From: a virus
Direction: 5' to 3' (one strand)
IMG/VR virus record: IMGVR_UViG_3300042391_000138
Span: 1 to 43,243 of that record
Length of the DNA stretch: 43,243 nt
The first letter of the stretch is position 1, and every line of letters begins with the position of its first letter. The translations under genes and the position numbers were made by a program. Positions 14,896 through 24,597 of this stretch are shown here, one piece after another. The notes beneath the pieces are model-generated. The model saw nothing but the letters and a program-made list of their open reading frames with translations, was not told where the DNA came from and made no database searches.

Positions 14896-17800
14896 TTATA
14901 AACAATAATTAATATCTAAAATAGTTCCTTCTATTCCTACCTTACACCATTTAGTAAAACTTTCGTTATTATTTACAGTTTGAGAGTATCCAATGTATTC
15001 TTCTGATTCACTATTATAAGGATTTATTAATTCAGGATCAGTGTATAAAATATCTCCAATTTGTAATTGAGAATTAGTAGAGTATCTATTAGTTCTTAAG
15101 TATGTAGGTCCTCCAGTTGTATATCTTAAACAAGCTTCATTAGAAGATTCACTTCCTGATAATGACATATTGAATAAGTATGAAGTACGCTCGCAATCAG
15201 CACAAGCAACCTCATAGTTTGTTTCATCATAACATAAGTTTATTTCATATGCCTTAGTATAATCCCATATTAAATATAGATATTGTTTACTATCTGGATT
15301 ATCATAAACGAATGATGTTGAGTATTTACCTGTTGATGGATTCAATACAGGAGAAGCTACAGTTGATGTAGTTAGTAATGTATTAACATCTAATTCAGTA
15401 TATAGCGTATTAGAAACTAAATATCTAAAAGAATTTAAATCATTATCAAAAACAAATGTATCTCCTGTTAACTTGTTAGATTCAAATGTTACAGTACTTC
15501 CTATTGCTGGAAAAACACCTACTGATGCCATGTTTGTATCTGCATCAAATAAAGAAACTCCATCACCTTCCAATAAAACATAATCAGTATTATATGGGCT
15601 TGTAAATGTATTTAAACTCCATTTATAACTATTATGTATAGTTTCATCTATAGATATTGGAGAATTAGTAACCACTCTAACTACCGTAATCTCTTGAGAT
15701 ACTGGACAGTTTGGAGTTAAAACATACGAACATGTTTCTTCTGTTTCTATAATCACCGTAACTGTAGTAGGAAGCACAGTATCCTTTGTAAAAGATACAG
15801 TACCTGTTCCATCAATCACTTGGTTTATAACAGATACAGAGTTGTATATTACATTTATATTTGCAGATCCTTCAGAAAAACTATAATCAAAGTTTACTTC
15901 TCCAACAGTTTCTCCTAACTCTAATGTGAATTCATAACTTCCAATAAATAATTGTTGAGATATAGTAACACCACAAGCATAATTATCTGAAATATAAGGA
16001 AGCTTCTCATCATTGATAGATAAAACATACTCATTAGTATAAGGATCAAATCCTCCTAGTTTTTGAGTTCCTAATGAATTTTTAAATTCGTTTCTAAACC
16101 AGTTCTTTAATCCAAAATTAGAAATAATTTCTAGTTGTTCTGATTGCCCTGATCCTCCTCTTAGATTTAGTACAGCGGTACGTTTTACATCAGTAAAAAA
16201 TACTTCTCCTCCTCTAACAGCAAAACTCTCTGGATTACTACTAATACCATAATCCTCTATCCTAGATATCTGAGTACCAAGTACTTCTGGTATAGATGTA
16301 ATAGCTCCACCAGCAGCAGCATCAGAAAGTAAATTTTTACCAGCTAATACATACGATATCTTATCCTCCTGAAGAGTTAAAATATCTGTCTTTCTTGCGT
16401 ACAATTTATTAATTGGACCAAATGATTTCTCACAATCCTTCCAGTTAGAAAGAGCAAGGTTGAATTCATTCAGTTTATTTATATTTGTTTCTGCATTATA
16501 TATACCACTATAGGTAAGTCCTGCATATCTATTTGCTTCTTTAAATTCCTCCTGAGAAACAGCTGTAACCCTGCTTCCAAGATAGAATGGAGAACCGATT
16601 ATAGAGTCATTTATCTTATAACTTTCAGCACCATTTCCAAATGTATAGCAATTAAAGAAATTTAAAGCAACTATTGCTGGTAAATTAGATGTTTGTGATT
16701 GATCTCCATCTTGATTACCGCTCATATGAAGTCTATTTACTATAGGAAAACTATCGCTTCCTTCATAAAATATCTCTCCGTCAGAGTCTTCAGCTTCAGT
16801 TTCAAATATCATTAAAGAAGTAGCTCTTTGTACTGTTATATGTATATTTGTTCTAGAAAAAGTAGGATTTATAATAGCATTACAAGAAGGTGTTCCAGTA
16901 GTAACTACTAACCATAACTGACCAGTAGTTGTATTCTCCTGAAATTGATAACGATTAACATTTTGAATAAATGGAAGATGACATGAATATCCAATAAAAG
17001 GACCATCAGGACATTGAAACCATTGCTCTAAAGTTTGTGTTTGTACGTTGTTATTTGGAGTTTCTCCTCCGTAATAAGAACCACTACCAAAATCTATATT
17101 ATCTCCTTGAACAAAATCATATAATGTTCCATAATCTTGAGATGCTATAAATGTTTTAGCAAATGTATACTCGCTAGATCCACAAGACCCAGCATCTATA
17201 CCAGATCCTCTCTTTAATACAATATCAAATGTAATAGAACTTCCAGCTGGAATATCGTATGGAATGTATGGAGTTATTGTAGGAGTTATAATAGGACTAA
17301 CATAGTCTGGATTATCTATATGACATGGATATAATGTAGTTATACCAGTCTCTAAACCACCGTAATCTATAAAAGAGTTTGGCTTGTATTGAGCTACAAA
17401 ATTAGAAGCTTTTAAAGCCATATACATACCAGCAGGTTCTTTAATATCACCTCCTGATTCATTTGTATTTCCAGTAATAAAATCTATAGGTTGAGCAGCA
17501 AGTTCCAATACCTTTGTTTTCACTAGTGTATCTAATACACCATTGGTATCTCTCTTAACTATAAGAGTTGAGTTCTCTTGAACCTTACTTCTATTATCTC
17601 CCTCTAATTTAAACCAAGTTAAACCAGTATCTGCAATATAAAACTGATTTGTATAAACAACCTGATAATTTGCTTTAGATGGTTTTACAACAAACTTATA
17701 TCTTGTAGCCCAACTTGGAGCTAAGTTATTTACTGTAGCTACTATGTAGTTCTTAGTGTCTGATGCAGAAGCAGGTATAAATATAGTATTTGAAGTATTA

Positions 17801-19575
17801 ACTAAAGCAGTAGAGCTTCTTAAATTATCATCCATATAAACAATAGCAACCTCATAACCTCTATTACTATGTAAGCTTTGTCTAGCACCTATCTTATAAA
17901 ATGTAGATGAGAAAGATGAATTACTAAAATACTCATAAGCATAAAAATAACTACCAGGATTTGCTGGATCTTCAATTGTGAATTTAACAGCTGGTGCTTG
18001 AATCTCAAGTATACTGCTTCCAATTGTTGATGTTATTTTAAAACCTTGATCTACTGCTGTTACCCCACTATCTACATCTTGCCAAGGCGTAGTAAATGGA
18101 GGAGATACTCCTTTTGCTACCATTGAACAATTAAATACATCTGTTAAAGAAGTTCCTAATCCACATGAAGCGTATGGCTCATGATTAGATACTGCATTTT
18201 TAAATTCATCACTATTAGCTAAGTCATAAACACTTGAATAGTCTCTTCTTAATGTAAATATAAAATCATTTATAAACTCATTTAATGGAGCTTCAGAAGA
18301 AGGAGGATTATTATATGTAGGATATCCAGAAAATGAACCATGAACTAGATTAAACGACATAGTAAATGCAGATCCTTCTGTTAAATCAATACCTGTTAAG
18401 TCTAGCGTTACAGCAGAATTATTTGAAGTTACAGTATCGCTTGGATCTATAGTATAATTAACACCGTCTACTAACAAATAAGGAACTAATGTAAAGTTTA
18501 TCTCTTCATTTACCAAATCTAAAGAGTAGTCTAAAGTTGTGTCAATATCGTATCCATCAACATAGTTACCGTATACTAGTCTATTGCCCATAACTGTTTG
18601 AGAAATAGCAGTTCTAGGTACGTTATCGTATAATCTTAGCAGCTCACTTTCTGTAAGTACAGTATATATCTTTCTATTATCAAATAAAACACTTTGAGTT
18701 GTATTATCAGACCATCCTTGTTCAGCTTTGTCATACTTCTCAATTACATTTACAATATTTGAATCTGATAATTTAAAACATAAATCAAGACCAATAACAT
18801 TATAATCACCAACATTAAAAGATACGTTTGCAGAATTAAAAATGTTCTGCATTGCTTTGTTTGTGTATGTAGCGAAGTCTAGTTCAAAAGGACCAGGCTC
18901 GAATGCTACTGTAGTAAACTGAGAAAGAGCGCTGTACTCATTATCTTTATACTTGTATCTATATGCGAAAGAAATAAATCTCTCAGTCATATAGTTCTCA
19001 TCACCAGGTTGTTCTAATAATATTACGGATGGAGACTCAATAGGAGGAGCAACAATAACTGATATATCTTCTTCTCTTATAACGTCAACTCCAGAAACTG
19101 GGTTAGGATAGTTTCTATTTATATTTATTTTTCTTGGAGGATTTAATCCATCTGTAAAAAACAATAAGTCATCAACCTTATTTATACTATTTATAAGGTA
19201 TTTTTTATCAAAATTAAGAACTGTTGTAGATATAACGTGATACTTCACAACTGATGTTTTTGTATCATAAGATAATATCATGTCGACATTACCTGGATCA
19301 CATACAAACCAATAAATAGTTTCGTTTGTACCGTCCTGAAAAGCACCTATACATCTAGCGTCCTTACCTAAAGTATTTGGACCAAATCGTATATCGGTTA
19401 ATTGATGGTTACCCTTTGAATTCTCAAGAGCACCAATACTATCAAGTTCTGTAGATCCAATTCTGATATTTAACGCATCAATATATTGACCAGGAGGAAC
19501 TAACCTCTCGTCAAAATCTTTATTCATTTTACCAGCTACAAAGTTTACTTCTGCAGATCCGTTTATATTAGCCAT
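14896..19575 (-). CDS. Large tail-hub ('stabilization' or muzzle) protein
   Basis: This 1559-residue protein starts with a segment characteristic of the stabilization or muzzle proteins of Bacteroidota podoviruses: Gly-Lys-Met-Asn-Lys-Asp-Asp-type residues near 16-21, Pro-Pro-Gly-Gln-Tyr-x-Asp-Ala-Leu-Asn near 27-36, and Asn-Ser-Lys-Gly-Asn near 52-56. The rest is Thr-, Ser-, Asn- and Tyr-rich and probably nearly all beta-strand. In Crassvirales this class of protein forms the outer tube of the short tail below the ring proteins. Its place just downstream of two ring/connector-like genes and upstream of the cargo genes is the order known from those phages. A Cys pair near residues 1480-1485 (Cys-x-x-Cys) is of unknown meaning. 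Confidence 0.8.
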   Translation of the reverse strand: MANINGSAEVNFVAGKMNKDFDERLVPPGQYIDALNIRIGSTELDSIGALENSKGNHQLTDIRFGPNTLGKDARCIGAFQDGTNETIYWFVCDPGNVDMILSYDTKTSVVKYHVISTTVLNFDKKYLINSINKVDDLLFFTDGLNPPRKININRNYPNPVSGVDVIREEDISVIVAPPIESPSVILLEQPGDENYMTERFISFAYRYKYKDNEYSALSQFTTVAFEPGPFELDFATYTNKAMQNIFNSANVSFNVGDYNVIGLDLCFKLSDSNIVNVIEKYDKAEQGWSDNTTQSVLFDNRKIYTVLTESELLRLYDNVPRTAISQTVMGNRLVYGNYVDGYDIDTTLDYSLDLVNEEINFTLVPYLLVDGVNYTIDPSDTVTSNNSAVTLDLTGIDLTEGSAFTMSFNLVHGSFSGYPTYNNPPSSEAPLNEFINDFIFTLRRDYSSVYDLANSDEFKNAVSNHEPYASCGLGTSLTDVFNCSMVAKGVSPPFTTPWQDVDSGVTAVDQGFKITSTIGSSILEIQAPAVKFTIEDPANPGSYFYAYEYFSNSSFSSTFYKIGARQSLHSNRGYEVAIVYMDDNLRSSTALVNTSNTIFIPASASDTKNYIVATVNNLAPSWATRYKFVVKPSKANYQVVYTNQFYIADTGLTWFKLEGDNRSKVQENSTLIVKRDTNGVLDTLVKTKVLELAAQPIDFITGNTNESGGDIKEPAGMYMALKASNFVAQYKPNSFIDYGGLETGITTLYPCHIDNPDYVSPIITPTITPYIPYDIPAGSSITFDIVLKRGSGIDAGSCGSSEYTFAKTFIASQDYGTLYDFVQGDNIDFGSGSYYGGETPNNNVQTQTLEQWFQCPDGPFIGYSCHLPFIQNVNRYQFQENTTTGQLWLVVTTGTPSCNAIINPTFSRTNIHITVQRATSLMIFETEAEDSDGEIFYEGSDSFPIVNRLHMSGNQDGDQSQTSNLPAIVALNFFNCYTFGNGAESYKINDSIIGSPFYLGSRVTAVSQEEFKEANRYAGLTYSGIYNAETNINKLNEFNLALSNWKDCEKSFGPINKLYARKTDILTLQEDKISYVLAGKNLLSDAAAGGAITSIPEVLGTQISRIEDYGISSNPESFAVRGGEVFFTDVKRTAVLNLRGGSGQSEQLEIISNFGLKNWFRNEFKNSLGTQKLGGFDPYTNEYVLSINDEKLPYISDNYACGVTISQQLFIGSYEFTLELGETVGEVNFDYSFSEGSANINVIYNSVSVINQVIDGTGTVSFTKDTVLPTTVTVIIETEETCSYVLTPNCPVSQEITVVRVVTNSPISIDETIHNSYKWSLNTFTSPYNTDYVLLEGDGVSLFDADTNMASVGVFPAIGSTVTFESNKLTGDTFVFDNDLNSFRYLVSNTLYTELDVNTLLTTSTVASPVLNPSTGKYSTSFVYDNPDSKQYLYLIWDYTKAYEINLCYDETNYEVACADCERTSYLFNMSLSGSESSNEACLRYTTGGPTYLRTNRYSTNSQLQIGDILYTDPELINPYNSESEEYIGYSQTVNNNESFTKWCKVGIEGTILDINYCL

Positions 19576-19576
19576 A

Positions 19577-20494
19577 CTATTTTATCCACTTATCTTTACC
19601 TCTCAGATTCATCAATAATCTTCCTGGATGCATATTACTCAATCTTATTTTTGCGTTTCTTAAAAGGGCTGTTTTGTCCTTCTTAGCTCGTTGTACGATG
19701 TATTCCTGTACACCATGTTTATTGTTTAATATTGCATATCTGATATATGAATACATAAACTCCTCTGCAAGTTTATTTACATTAACCTCAGAATCGTCTC
19801 CGCCTTCCATTCCATCAGAAATATATTCCAATATGCATAGCTGACCAGCCATTCCAGAACTAAAGTTAATTACCCCAGATTGTTTATCTATTCTGTATGT
19901 AGGATTTGAATTTGCTGTTTCAGTATTTAATCCAAATCTAGATCCGACATTATAATCAAAATACCATCTTCCATCTACATTATATCCTTCTCTTCCTGAG
20001 AATTTACCTTCTCCAAGGTATATTGTCTTTAGATTATCATTTATTCTATCGTAGTCAAGTATAGAGGTTCCCTCTAATACATTACCATCCTCATCAAATA
20101 AGACACGACAGTTATTATCCTGTAAATAACTATTACTATAGTTTGCTTGTATGTTTTCTGAAAGCGGTCTAAGTATACCGTCTTTATATAGTGAAATCCT
20201 AACATAGTTAACGTAATTATTAGGAAGAACAAACTTTAAATCATCGCATATACTTATCTCAAGAATTTTTATTTCCTTTAAAGCATCATAATTTATTTCT
20301 TGAATTCCTCTCTTAGCATGAAATAAAACATTGTATTTTGTAACATTATTAATTAATTTGTCATTACCAACATACATTAACATAAAATTATTAACTATGT
20401 CTGATAACGATATATATTGGTATGATCCCCAATTCTGATCTTCAGGTAAATTACCTGCATTCTCATAGTACTGATAACCGTTTAAATATGCCAT
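19577..20494 (-). CDS. Ring / tail-connector protein
   Basis: The 305-residue protein has an N-terminal Tyr-rich part, helical segments (residues 30-70, containing Tyr-x-x-Leu-Phe-His-Ala-Lys-Arg-Gly-Ile-Gln-Glu), a beta-rich middle and a helical C-terminus with Arg-Lys-rich ends. This architecture and the position between a first connector gene and the muzzle protein fit the ring proteins (R2-type) that link portal to tail in crAss-like phages, analogous to T7 gp11. The assignment relies on pattern memory and gene order. It is one base from the next gene on each side. Confidence 0.65.
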   Translation of the reverse strand: MAYLNGYQYYENAGNLPEDQNWGSYQYISLSDIVNNFMLMYVGNDKLINNVTKYNVLFHAKRGIQEINYDALKEIKILEISICDDLKFVLPNNYVNYVRISLYKDGILRPLSENIQANYSNSYLQDNNCRVLFDEDGNVLEGTSILDYDRINDNLKTIYLGEGKFSGREGYNVDGRWYFDYNVGSRFGLNTETANSNPTYRIDKQSGVINFSSGMAGQLCILEYISDGMEGGDDSEVNVNKLAEEFMYSYIRYAILNNKHGVQEYIVQRAKKDKTALLRNAKIRLSNMHPGRLLMNLRGKDKWIK

Positions 20495-20495
20495 A

Positions 20496-21194
20496 TTATC
20501 CTTCTATTTGTTTATTAGCAGTTTCTTCAGCTGTTCCAAAGTTATATAACTCAACCTCTCTAATTGACATACCTGAGTACTGTAATATTTTAGCTACTAA
20601 CAATGGTTCATCTGATTCTGGTAACTCAAAATCTTGATAAAGAGGATCTGTTTGATCAAATAAAGGAGTACCTCCAACAATTGTAGTGTATGTCCACTTA
20701 GGATCTTTAGGCAGTCTTATATACTGAGCAGCAATATTAGTTGTTATTGTGCTTGGATATACAGTTATATCATTAGCTTCCATTGAATATGCTGGGAACA
20801 TTATAGACGGAGCAGTAAGATTTGAAGCCAATAGATTTATTAATTTATCATGACTAACTCTATCTACCTCTTTTGCATTATTGTATATAATATTATTTAC
20901 ATAGTAATAATCTGAAGGAAGATCAAATGTAGTATTTAAAATAGAATAAACTAATGGAGTTGTTGAAGAAAAACTATCTATAACAATCTCTATATTTCTA
21001 ACCACATCAGAATACCCACTTCCAGATAATCTTGCGTTTTGTTTTACTATCCAATTGTTATACTGATAGAAGTAATTTTCAAATATATCTAACTGTGCTT
21101 GTTTAGCATATAAGTTAAAATCATCAGGCGTAATGTACCCAAAGTTATTCTTATTAGCTACTGACAATACAGCGTTTCTAACCGAATTTATCAT
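20496..21194 (-). CDS. Head-tail connector / ring protein
   Basis: This 232-residue protein opens with a helical segment ending in Tyr-Ile-Thr-Pro-Asp-Asp-Phe-Asn-Leu-Tyr-Ala-Lys-Gln-Ala-Gln, a pattern I associate with connector/ring proteins of Bacteroidota phages. The middle is beta-rich with the Leu-Pro-x-Asp-Tyr-Tyr segment often seen in such adaptors, and the end is helical. It is the first gene after a terminator-promoter junction (21206-21247), so it starts the tail and cargo transcript. A role in joining the portal to the tail is inferred from position. Confidence 0.65.
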   Translation of the reverse strand: MINSVRNAVLSVANKNNFGYITPDDFNLYAKQAQLDIFENYFYQYNNWIVKQNARLSGSGYSDVVRNIEIVIDSFSSTTPLVYSILNTTFDLPSDYYYVNNIIYNNAKEVDRVSHDKLINLLASNLTAPSIMFPAYSMEANDITVYPSTITTNIAAQYIRLPKDPKWTYTTIVGGTPLFDQTDPLYQDFELPESDEPLLVAKILQYSGMSIREVELYNFGTAEETANKQIEG

Positions 21195-21205
21195 GCCTTA
21201 AACTT

Positions 21206-21217
21206 TTTACAAAGATA
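21206..21217 (-). promoter_or_regulatory. Promoter box (TATCTTTGTAAA) of the tail/cargo operon
   Basis: On the minus strand the T run of the terminator at 21229-21247 is followed at once by TATCTTTGTAAA, matching TAnnTTTG and the longer box found at five other places here. The first start codon downstream is at 21194. No TTG is seen 17-23 bases upstream, because the terminator occupies that space. Confidence 0.55.
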
Positions 21218-21228
21218 CTAAAAAAAAA

Positions 21229-21247
21229 CACCCTATTTTTTAGGGTG
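21229..21247 (-). terminator. Rho-independent terminator after the 246-residue capsid-region gene
   Basis: A 7-bp stem (CACCCTA paired with TAGGGTG, loop of five T on the plus strand) is followed on the minus strand by nine T. It lies nine bases beyond the stop of the gene at 21257-21997 and just before a promoter box, so it separates head and tail transcripts. Confidence 0.85.
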
Positions 21248-21256
21248 CTTCTTGAT

Positions 21257-21997
21257 TTACTTTACATGGTTTTCTAGTAACCTTAGAACTTCAATTCCTT
21301 CATCTGATTGAAGATAAGAAGCTAATATATAAATTGGTTGTTCTCCAAATGGAACTGTAAGTAATTTCTTTTTATTAGAAGGCAAATTAAAATAAATATC
21401 TTTGTCCTTGTTTTTTAATCTTAATAGATCATACTCAAAAAACTTAGCGCAAGTGTTTTGAAGTTGAAGCATTGGATCATTTAACATCTCTAAGAAATCC
21501 ATCGGATTGTTTCTTGAATAAACAAAAACATCACGTTTTAATTCAGCAGTAGACATTTTTTCTACCTTAGCCCCAAGTAACACACGAGCAATAGCTTCAA
21601 GCATTTCAAGACTTAAATCTCTTGCAGCAAGTTGAGCATCTAACTCATATGTGAATCTATCAATATCAGTAGAAGCATCCTTCTCTGTATTAACTTCTTC
21701 AAACATAGACCCATTTGATGGATGTATAGCTAAAAAATGTTGTAATACTGGGTTTGTTTTAGGAACAGTTAAAACACCATCAATAAAAATAATAGGTTCT
21801 AAAATTGCATTTCCATCTTGTTCATCCTCAAAAGGACTTTTTTGATTTCTAGCATATCTTAATGCTCTTTGAGAAGTACCATCAAAATGTAGTAATGTTG
21901 ATCTATGGGTATTTCTCGATGCCAACATATAGGTAAGTGGCGTATGTTTTTTCTTTAGTACGTATACTTTGTCCGTTAAGACTGGTTGATTTTTCAT
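21257..21997 (-). CDS. Conserved capsid-region protein of unknown function
   Basis: The 246-residue protein lies alone between two terminators, just after the major capsid gene. Visible features are an N-terminal Lys-rich strand, Pro-Ile-Ile-Phe-Ile-Asp-Gly-Val-Leu (residues about 67-76) followed by Asn-Pro-Val-Leu-Gln-His-Phe-Leu, and a mainly helical second half with a Ser-Asp-Glu-Gly-Ile-Glu-Val-Leu segment at the end. I recall similar proteins next to capsid genes of marine phages, always without known function. It may be a minor head protein or an assembly factor. Its isolation between terminators suggests that its amount differs from that of its neighbours. Confidence 0.7.
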   Translation of the reverse strand: MKNQPVLTDKVYVLKKKHTPLTYMLASRNTHRSTLLHFDGTSQRALRYARNQKSPFEDEQDGNAILEPIIFIDGVLTVPKTNPVLQHFLAIHPSNGSMFEEVNTEKDASTDIDRFTYELDAQLAARDLSLEMLEAIARVLLGAKVEKMSTAELKRDVFVYSRNNPMDFLEMLNDPMLQLQNTCAKFFEYDLLRLKNKDKDIYFNLPSNKKKLLTVPFGEQPIYILASYLQSDEGIEVLRLLENHVK

Positions 21998-22028
21998 TTG
22001 ATAAGATTTAATTTATTTAAAAAAAAAT

Positions 22029-22052
22029 AACAGGGGATTTTACTCCCCTGTT
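22029..22052 (-). terminator. Rho-independent terminator after the major capsid gene
   Basis: A 9-bp perfect stem (AACAGGGGA paired with TCCCCTGTT) with a six-base loop is followed on the minus strand by A and nine T. It begins 12 bases past the capsid stop codon. The next gene starts at 21997 with only T- and A-rich leader between. Confidence 0.9.
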
Positions 22053-22064
22053 AAGTATTATTTA

Positions 22065-23462
22065 TTATCCTTCGAAAATGAAGAAGTTATTTGCACCTAA
22101 AGTACATAAAGCTCTTTCAGATAAGAAGTGAACTTCCATAGCATCTAAGCTAGAAGTAGAAGCTCCACCAGCAGAACCAGTGATCCAAGTTTTGTAACGT
22201 CTGTCTTCAGTTTCAGAAGCTCTGTAACGTACGTGTAAGAATGGACGTTTAGCATTTTTACCAAGAACTTGGTCGTAAACTGTAGTAGATCCAGCTGGAA
22301 CTAATACACCATTAACAGATCCACCTACAATACCACCTCTTAATGTAGCATCGTTTAAGTATTTCCAGTCAGTTTTGTAGAAATCATAACCTCTACGGAA
22401 ACCTGTGAAACCTAAGTTTAATGACATATCTCTATCGTTGTCAAACAAACCGTAAGAAACTCCACCTGCAGCATTAGAAGATTGAGATCCTAACATATCA
22501 TCAACATCAAAAGAGAATTGACGGTTTAAGAACAATACATTCTCTTCAATAGCTCCTTGTTTGTCAAGTCTTTGGATGATATTATCAAAATCAACTAGGG
22601 CAACTGGATTTCCTCCACCCCATACATTTCCTCTATCATTGATAGCGTAGAAAAGACCTTCAGAACCTTTGTTACCAACAGCTCCACCAGCAACGATAGC
22701 ACCAGAGTTAGCTTCAGCAGGAACTGCTTCAATCATACTCATTTCTAAGTAATCATCAAAACGCAAACGAGTTTCGTGCTCTGATTTAATGTACCATAAG
22801 TATCCAGTAGCTCCATTTTCAGTAGTTACTTCAACCCATCCAATTTGAGCCATATCAGATCCAGAAACAGCATATTTATCTTTAATGATAATTGGGCTGT
22901 TTTCGAAGATATCGTCAACTGATTCAAGAGATTCTTGCATTCCTTCAGTTCCTTTTTTGAATTCAGAACCGTAAACAAAAGCAGTAACTACAGCAGCAGC
23001 ATTAAACATTTGTCCACCACCTTCGTAGTAAGCAACATCAAAAGTACCGTTAACGTAATCTACAGCAGTAATAATAGCTTTGTTAGAATTAGCTACAACT
23101 GCGTTATCAGATAAGAAAACAGTTTGACCTACTCTAAAAGCAATTTGCCCAGAGATAGTATCAAGAACAGTAATTGTAGCTGTATCTAATGTAGAAGCTG
23201 CGTTAGATCTACAGTTTACATATTTAGTATGTAAACGACCTTGTTCTGCCCATTTAATAAGGTCAGAGTTAGATGGCATCTCTGCTCCAACTGCTCTTAA
23301 GAAAGAAGCAACTGAACGGTTACCATATCTTTCGAATTCTTTTTCGTAAGTATCAGGAAGATACTGATTCAAGAAATCAAAGTTTGTAATATAATTAGTT
23401 GAAAGAGTTTTTCTTTCAGCTGATGGGGTTAATGAAAACCCTGGAGTAGGTAATACTGACAT
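22065..23462 (-). CDS. Major capsid protein
   Basis: The 465-residue protein lies directly after the presumed scaffold gene and is followed by the strongest terminator of the region, as expected for a highly expressed capsid gene. The sequence has mixed alpha/beta composition with many Gly and Ala, an N-terminal segment rich in Thr and Asn that might be an N-arm, and an acidic helical stretch near residues 165-185 resembling an HK97-type spine helix. The start, with Leu-Pro-Thr-Pro-Gly-Phe-Ser-Leu-Thr-Pro, resembles capsid proteins of related marine podoviruses as I remember them. No single diagnostic motif exists; the call rests on order, size and composition. Confidence 0.8.
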   Translation of the reverse strand: MSVLPTPGFSLTPSAERKTLSTNYITNFDFLNQYLPDTYEKEFERYGNRSVASFLRAVGAEMPSNSDLIKWAEQGRLHTKYVNCRSNAASTLDTATITVLDTISGQIAFRVGQTVFLSDNAVVANSNKAIITAVDYVNGTFDVAYYEGGGQMFNAAAVVTAFVYGSEFKKGTEGMQESLESVDDIFENSPIIIKDKYAVSGSDMAQIGWVEVTTENGATGYLWYIKSEHETRLRFDDYLEMSMIEAVPAEANSGAIVAGGAVGNKGSEGLFYAINDRGNVWGGGNPVALVDFDNIIQRLDKQGAIEENVLFLNRQFSFDVDDMLGSQSSNAAGGVSYGLFDNDRDMSLNLGFTGFRRGYDFYKTDWKYLNDATLRGGIVGGSVNGVLVPAGSTTVYDQVLGKNAKRPFLHVRYRASETEDRRYKTWITGSAGGASTSSLDAMEVHFLSERALCTLGANNFFIFEG

Positions 23463-23473
23463 AATCGTGTTTT

Positions 23474-24556
23474 TTAATGTTTATAACTTCTAATTTTTAA
23501 TCCTCTACCACTATCACTTTCAGTAGCAACTACTTTAAATCCTGATTGACCTCCAGACTGTGGAACACTTCTTGTTTCCATATCTATATTCTTAATTTTT
23601 TTTGTGCTATCTAATAGCGCATCGGTCTTGCCTTGCTCATAAAAGAACTTAGCCATTTTCTCAGGATTCATAGCCGCAGCTAATGAACGATGATAACCTT
23701 TGGCATCTGATATTAGTCCATTTTCATCTAAATGTTTAGATACAAAATTTGTAACATCCGATTGAGCTTTCATAATTTCTGAAGCATCTCCTGGTAAAAA
23801 CGTAATATTCTTGTCTCCAACATTAAACTCAAAACCTTTGAATTCATTAGAGAAAACTTCCTCCGTTTTCTTTTGAAAATATTCAGACTTTCTACGATTC
23901 TCTTGCTCATAGGTCTGTGATTCTTGAACGTATTTCTTGTAAGCATTATAACCTTCTGCTTCATCATCTGAAACTAGACTACCTTTCGACTCGACAGGTA
24001 TTCTGTATGCTTCTTTTGAATCATCAAAGAATTTCTTTGCTTTAGCAAGCTCTTTTTTCTTAGCTATTTCTTTCTTCTTGATATCCTTTGGATCGTCAAG
24101 GTCCTCATCATAAGCAAACTTATCCTCAATTAGATATGCAATATCTTCTTTGTCTAAATCTTCTTCTGTTTGAGAATAATACTCAGCTAATAATTCATCT
24201 GGATCAAGATTATTAAAGTCTCTGTTTAATTTAACAAAGTCTTCGATACCTCTACCAGTTTCTTTTTTGTATTTGAAGTATGCAGAAACGTCACTAGGTA
24301 ACTCTTCTGCATCCTCTCTTTTCTGAAGCAACTCATCAATAGAGTCAACTTCTTTATTATATCTATTCTTAATATATGAAAGAACGTCTGAATCTCCATA
24401 TTCTTTTGGAGCTTCTTGCTCAATTGCAACTTCAGGTACTTCTACCTCTTGATGCTCTTGTAAACTTTCTTCGTGCTTGTCTAAAAGTTGTTGTTCAATT
24501 TCTTGAATTGACTTTTGTTCAACAGCACCCACTTCTTTTACTGTGAAATTTTCCAT
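23474..24556 (-). CDS. Probable scaffolding protein
   Basis: This 360-residue protein is strongly charged, with acidic runs (residues 20-60 and 110-165), Lys/Glu-rich helical segments likely to be coiled coil (150-235), and a short basic C-terminal end (Lys-Ile-Arg-Ser-Tyr-Lys-His). Highly charged helical proteins with a basic C-terminus encoded just before the capsid gene are typical of scaffolding proteins, where the basic end contacts the capsid shell. The gene is 11 bases from the capsid gene. The leader upstream is a run of TTTAA-type repeats, a common translation-start setting in Bacteroidota. No protease domain is seen, so removal of the scaffold would need another route. Confidence 0.75.
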   Translation of the reverse strand: MENFTVKEVGAVEQKSIQEIEQQLLDKHEESLQEHQEVEVPEVAIEQEAPKEYGDSDVLSYIKNRYNKEVDSIDELLQKREDAEELPSDVSAYFKYKKETGRGIEDFVKLNRDFNNLDPDELLAEYYSQTEEDLDKEDIAYLIEDKFAYDEDLDDPKDIKKKEIAKKKELAKAKKFFDDSKEAYRIPVESKGSLVSDDEAEGYNAYKKYVQESQTYEQENRRKSEYFQKKTEEVFSNEFKGFEFNVGDKNITFLPGDASEIMKAQSDVTNFVSKHLDENGLISDAKGYHRSLAAAMNPEKMAKFFYEQGKTDALLDSTKKIKNIDMETRSVPQSGGQSGFKVVATESDSGRGLKIRSYKH

Positions 24557-24597
24557 TTAATTTAATTTTAATTTAATTCTAACTTATGTTAGTTTAT

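Noticed and set aside
24579-24592. Short hairpin (CTAAC-TTAT-GTTAG) before the scaffold end/fibre junction as a terminator
   Set aside because: The stem is only five AT-rich base pairs and no clean T run follows on the minus strand; it may be chance in AT-rich DNA.
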